Translations under genes and position numbers: made by a program
Part shown: positions 57,311-64,000 of the stretch, in pieces
How positions within the stretch are numbered: position 1 is the first letter of the stretch
How the letters are laid out: every line of letters starts with the position of its first letter
Source: Ashinkailepas kermadecensis
Taxonomy: Eukaryota > Arthropoda > Thecostraca > Neolepadidae
Assembly: GCA_034440615.1 (NCBI GenBank)
Contig: JAOTOM010005153.1
Coordinates: 496,001 to 560,000 of the forward strand
DNA length: 64,000 nt
Direction: 5' to 3'
Notes under the pieces: model-generated
Database searches by the model: none
The model's input: the letters and a program-made list of their open reading frames with translations, nothing else
Told to the model about the DNA's origin: nothing

Positions 57311-57483
57311 GAGCACAACTGCAGACAATATCAAGCAGGCAACAAATCACATTTTCTGCCGTAAAAATCAAGTGCTAATTCGTGTTCGGCTCTTCGCAAT
57401 AAATAATCTCGCTGCAGGTCCTGCCCAGGTAACAAAACCGACTCTTGAATTGATCGTGTCGCATGTGCATATATGTGCTGTCT

Positions 57484-57790
57484 CTAATGCCTTTCTTGTT
57501 CGTTTTTTATACTCTTCTCTAAAGCTCTTACGTCATCCCAATTTGATAGATTTTCACACTCGTCAATATGGACCACAATAGCACTGCACTGCCTATGATA
57601 TCTCACATCGCGTTTGTGCTCATTTATTCGCGCCTGAATTCCCCTTCCGGTTTCCCCAACATATGATTTTGAGCAACCGGAACAAGGAACTTCGTATATT
57701 ACACTATCAGGTAGCATGGGACCACTAGCAGATTTACCAGTGACGATGTCGCCCACTTTCGTCCCGGAATTAATGGACACCTGTACTCAA
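57484..57790 (-). pseudogene. PLE GIY-YIG endonuclease fragment (copy A)
   Basis: The frame encodes GTKVGDIVTGKSASGPMLPD, SVIYEVPCSGCSKSYVGETG and GRGIQARINEHKRDVRYHRQ, then a DDVRALEK segment. It terminates early at NEQERH through a one-base deletion relative to copy B (AAAAAA against AAATAA in the tail). VIYEV, YVG, the Arg of QAR and EH fit the GIY-YIG nuclease pattern, and IPC/VPCSGC carries the usual paired Cys. No RT is present. Confidence 0.82.
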
Positions 57791-59080
<1,290 letters not shown>

Positions 59081-59089
59081 CCTATATAC

Positions 59090-59195
59090 TCTCTCATCCT
59101 ATGTCTCGATTCTTGTCCTTTCCTTCTCCTCTCCTTCTCTCTCCTCCTGTCCTCCTCCCTCCCTCTTTCTCTCTCTGTCTCTTCATGTTGTAGCT
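59090..59195. repeat. Polypyrimidine segment
   Basis: CTCTC/CCTCC-rich stretch following the TA tract. Confidence 0.8.
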
Positions 59196-61277
59196 TTTTG
59201 TTCGGACTTTATCAGGTAAGCTTGAAGGCGTATTTTGTACTTAGGATGTGTTGCATTGCGCTAATGTGGTAATATGTTCCACAACTGGAAGCCAGCGGCA
59301 TTCGGACCCGATGATGATGTTGTAACAAAGTTGGTTTTGGGGCATCTAAATCCCAGCCATTCAGCCCCCTACCCCCACCGTTCCTGGCGCGACAAGTTTC
59401 CAGGCACATACCTGTCGCCCGCCTATTTAGACGCTGACGAGTGAAGTCACCGCTCCAACGGGGCCGGTCAGTGGACATTGCCCTGACCCCCTCCCTCCTT
59501 CCGGCTGACACCCCGCCGCCCCGGCTGCAGATGTGACCTCGATACCGTGCAGCCGATACCAAACCCCTCCCCATATCTGAGCGGCGTGCCCGCCCGCCAC
59601 CGCTGCACCCCAGTACCCCGGCGCCCCGCCGCCGTCGTCAGATGTGACGACAGTGGGTGATGTAGGACAAGTGATTATATTATGGGAACCCTATGGACAG
59701 GCGTGTCTATGATGTCTATGCCAGCTGTCAATGGGCTGCGGTGAATTGAACGTCGTGTGTCGTTAGAGTGTCAGGCGCCGTGTCGCGAGACCAGAGGCTG
59801 CAGTACCGCGCCTCTGCCAGTCGGACGCTGTTGGGGTTCACCAGCGTCAGGTGAAATGCTGACAGCTCACTGTGCGACGCCAGGCCGACGCGGGCCTGGA
59901 CGAAAGTGTTGAGACAGCACCGTTTCCCACGGAGGGACCGTTGTGCTGAGATCAGAATCTGTCTCTGATATCTCAGAGAGATGTCGCGCCCGCCTGCAGT
60001 AGTCTGCTATTGTTCTCGACTCGGGGCCGACGTCCTGGCCATGCGACGCAGTAGTGACGTGTGCGGGTTGATCACGTGATAGTGACGTACTGTGAGTTAC
60101 CTCGGACGCGCCGCAAGGGTCCTCGGTCATTCTCTGGCTCTCTTGGACGAACGATCGTCGGGGGCGGTCGCCCCTCAGGCGGCTCGCCGCCGCCTGGCCA
60201 GCCCTGTCCCGACTTCGGCACAGAGGTACGTCGGACTCTGCCTGAGAGTCGCTGCGTCTGTCGAGATGTAGTTCGTTGATAAGCAGTTCACCTGTCTGTC
60301 AAGGTGGAGCTACATTGTTAACGTATATCACGCTGCGCTACTAACGTCTCAAGCATCATGGCCGCTGTTTGATTAATAGCCCAATATAGATGTGCTGGCT
60401 TTGGAAGTGCGTGTCAAGAGGTGTGGAGATCAGAGCACGGAGATGAAGGATTCGAACCATTGAATTTATAACCGGGGTTTTAAATATCGCAAACGTCGAG
60501 GTCTGACTAGCTATCAACGTGCCAGAAGAGTTTTGCCCCATCAGAGAGGGGGAGGAAAACCTTTTTTACAATGTTAACCGCTTTGTTTTCTGTGTTAGTT
60601 CTAGCTCTTGCCACCCAGGACCCAGTTAAGGTCCTGATTTAACGATTTAAATATGATACGGCATGGTGTGCAAATATGATGTGGCAGTTACTTTTTTCTT
60701 CGAATATGATAACCATTGTAATTGCAAGGAATATCTGCAAGAAAGCCGACCACATGGCTTTTCGTGGACGAGTAAAAGCGCAACATGATCGTGGTCAGCT
60801 TCCTGATGCCTGCAACTATACTGATGCAAGGTTTCAGAACTCTCCCCCTCCCACAAAAACCACTCGAAGTGTAGCAAGCAGATTAATATTTTCTCGCCAC
60901 TATTGAAAATTCGGCAAACACATTTTATTTGTCCATCTCCAACCAGGTAGGTGGTAGTGCTACCGCCCACCATTTTCCCCCTGATCGAGTTGGAGGCCAG
61001 ATAAAAACCCAAGCTTCTTGACATTCGAATGCCATTCAGTTCGGTTCGACCTTACTTTGTCTGGCAGCTCAGTGGCAGCAGCAGCGTATGTGAAGGTCTA
61101 ACCAAGCGTAGTGTGAACTTGACTGCAAACAATTGTTCCAATAGCAAAGCATACGAACATTTGCAGAAGCTAGTTTCCAGCATACATTAAGGACGGCTAC
61201 GTTGGCGTGTATGACGATCACTATTCTGCTCTATCTCAACGCCCCTAAGAATCCCTCGTCAATGAACTGGAAATACC
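59196..61277. other. Unique sequence, GC-rich at 59.35-60.26 kb
   Basis: A CpG-containing GC-rich stretch spans about 59350-60260, with unrecognised frames on both strands, then AT-richer sequence. No exon with convincing splice sites was found. A TATA-like AGATAAAAA with a TCAGTT initiator-like word about 36 bp downstream (61000-61040) is noted separately. Confidence 0.4.
60999..61041 (+). promoter_or_regulatory. Weak core-promoter-like arrangement
   Basis: GATAAAAAC at about 61000 and CATTCAGTTCGG at about 61033 resemble a TATA box and initiator, but the spacing of about 36 bp is a little long. No coding frame follows. Low confidence. Confidence 0.18.
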
Positions 61278-61448
61278 AAACACGCGGCGTTCACCAGAGT
61301 ACATGCCGCCAAATCACCTAATACACGCGGCGTTCGCCTGGAGTCCATGCTGCCAAGCCACTTAAAGACGCAGCGCTCGCTGGAGTAGGTGCCGCCAAGC
61401 CACCTAAACACGCGCCGTTCGCCGGAGTACATGCTGTCAAGCCACCCC
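61278..61448. repeat. About 44-bp minisatellite, 4 diverged copies
   Basis: Units carry ACACGCGGCGTTCGCCGGAG, TACATGCTGCCAAGCCACCT, AA, with about 10-20% divergence among them. Confidence 0.9.
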
Positions 61449-63169
<1,721 letters not shown>

Positions 63170-63288
63170 CTGCACCGCGCTGGGAGCCAATGACGACTGA
63201 AACAGCTGACTGCACCGCGCTGGGAGCCAATGACGACTGAAACAGCTGACTGCGCCGCGCTGGAGCCAATGACGACTGAAACTGCTGA
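63170..63288. repeat. 40-bp minisatellite, 3 copies
   Basis: Units at 63170, 63210 and 63250: CTGCACCGCGCTGGGAGCCA-ATGACGACTGAAACAGCTGA. The third lacks one G. Confidence 0.95.
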
Positions 63289-63780
63289 GCAGCTACATGG
63301 TTCTCCTGGAAATGTTCCAAGTGGCACTGAGGCGTCACTGTCTTCTCACGGCCTAATATAATAGAACCAGGTGAACAAAGAGGAAATAGGACGTTGTGCT
63401 GATTGAAAGCCATTGCCCTCTTGACATCGTGAGAACATTCCATTCCAAGGTGGTGCAACAGCCGAGACATGCATCCGGAAGTCCGAGCAAAGCGGAGCGT
63501 GGCCTCGCCCATAGTGAAGCGCATGGCCAGCAGCACAGCAGCTGGTATTCCAGTGCGGGGCGGGGTCACCCGCAGCCGGGCCAAATACGGCACCACGCAC
63601 CACCCGGATGCACAACAGTAGACGCGCTGCAGTCAAACGCCGGCGATGCCGTCGAGTACCACGCGCAACAGAGACTCAAGATGGCAGCCAGCAAGCAGTC
63701 GGATCAGGCGCTCAGAGCACCGACAATACCGCGACCACACACGTGACGTCAACGGGCGCACACCTCACCGTGCGCACGGA
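63289..63780. other. Unique sequence
   Basis: Frames on both strands (63346-63746) have no recognisable domain. Confidence 0.4.
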
Positions 63781-63781
63781 C

Positions 63782-63926
63782 ACCGGCCACCGGCCACCGG
63801 CCGACGACCACCGGCCACCGGCCACCGGCCACCGGCCACCGGCCACCGGCCACCGGCCACCAGTCACCGGCCACAGACCACCGGCCACCGGCCACAGACC
63901 ACCGGCCACCGGCCACCGGCCGACGA
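63782..63926. repeat. 7-bp minisatellite (CCACCGG)n
   Basis: About 20 units with occasional CCGACGA, TCACCGG and CCACAGA variants. The sequence continues unique to the window end. Confidence 0.95.
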
Positions 63927-64000
63927 CCAGAGCCGGCGCGCCTCGCGTGACTCTGGCCGCTGCAAGGTCACCTGCAGGGCGTGTGCATGTACTCGTACGT

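Larger units (their letters stand above)
57215..57790 (-). mobile_element. Penelope-like element, 5'-truncated, copy A of second head-to-head pair
   Basis: Minus strand: GIY-YIG coding, 3' UTR, hammerhead core (57247-57310), then an end GATGAAAACAAACA on plus next to (TA)n. It is nearly identical, in inverted orientation, to the distal 570 bp of copy B. A different PLE family from the 28-30 kb pair. Confidence 0.88.

Overview
The window looks like repeat-dense, non-coding DNA from an animal nuclear genome, most likely a marine invertebrate, but the species cannot be fixed from the sequence. The signs are long (TA)n, (TG)n and (GA)n tracts, many minisatellites with 9-84 bp units, tRNA-derived SINEs, Penelope-like retroelements (PLEs) with GIY-YIG endonuclease coding, a hAT-type DNA transposon, and no operon-like gene layout. 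I recognise no host protein-coding gene. Nearly all long open frames are low-complexity translations of tandem repeats, often open in several frames at once, and should not be read as genes.

Layout. 0-12.3 kb: mostly unique non-coding sequence with short minisatellites, two perfect 35-nt palindromes (3.0 and 10.3 kb), a 9-bp repeat block (5.0-5.4 kb) and a tRNA-like SINE head (6.95 kb). 12.3-13.2 kb: a 74-bp satellite whose monomer is itself a tRNA-like sequence; a related dispersed SINE lies at 15.8-16.1 kb. 16.7-18.1 kb: a very homogeneous 45-bp minisatellite running into GC-rich DNA. 20.4-22.4 kb: TA/TG tract plus a 67-bp satellite. 24.1-24.3 kb: the best candidate for a host promoter and first exon (weak). 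27.2-28.3 kb: a diverged inverted duplication. 28.4-30.2 kb: a head-to-head pair of 5'-truncated PLE copies. 30.7-37.3 kb: more minisatellites, a complete SINE with target-site duplication inside an 84-bp array, polypyrimidine and TG tracts, a 20-bp-arm hairpin at the edge of a 28-bp satellite, and a 32-bp satellite carrying a SINE-head fragment. 38.2-39.1 kb: a CpG-rich block. 39.6 kb: a small foldback element.

43.3-51.1 kb is the most striking region. It is a single 7.7-kb element with hAT-like terminal inverted repeats and a perfect 8-bp target-site duplication. About 6 kb of it is a roughly 20-bp satellite that passes from fresh to decayed and then into a 780-bp inverted duplication. 52.3-53.0 kb is an anomalous homopolymer block, possibly an assembly artefact. 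56.3-57.0 kb is a 55-bp satellite. 57.2-58.7 kb is a second head-to-head PLE pair, bounded on both sides by (TA)n and carrying hammerhead-ribozyme-like cores near its outer ends. 62.0-62.8 kb is a symmetric (GA)n-(GAGATA)n-(GA)n tract. The window ends in (CCACCGG)n.

Nothing here acts as a pathway. The coherent story is one of mobile elements and the satellites that grow from, inside or beside them: a tRNA-SINE to a tRNA-sized satellite, hAT subterminal sequence to an internal satellite, and PLE inverted pairs beside TA microsatellites.
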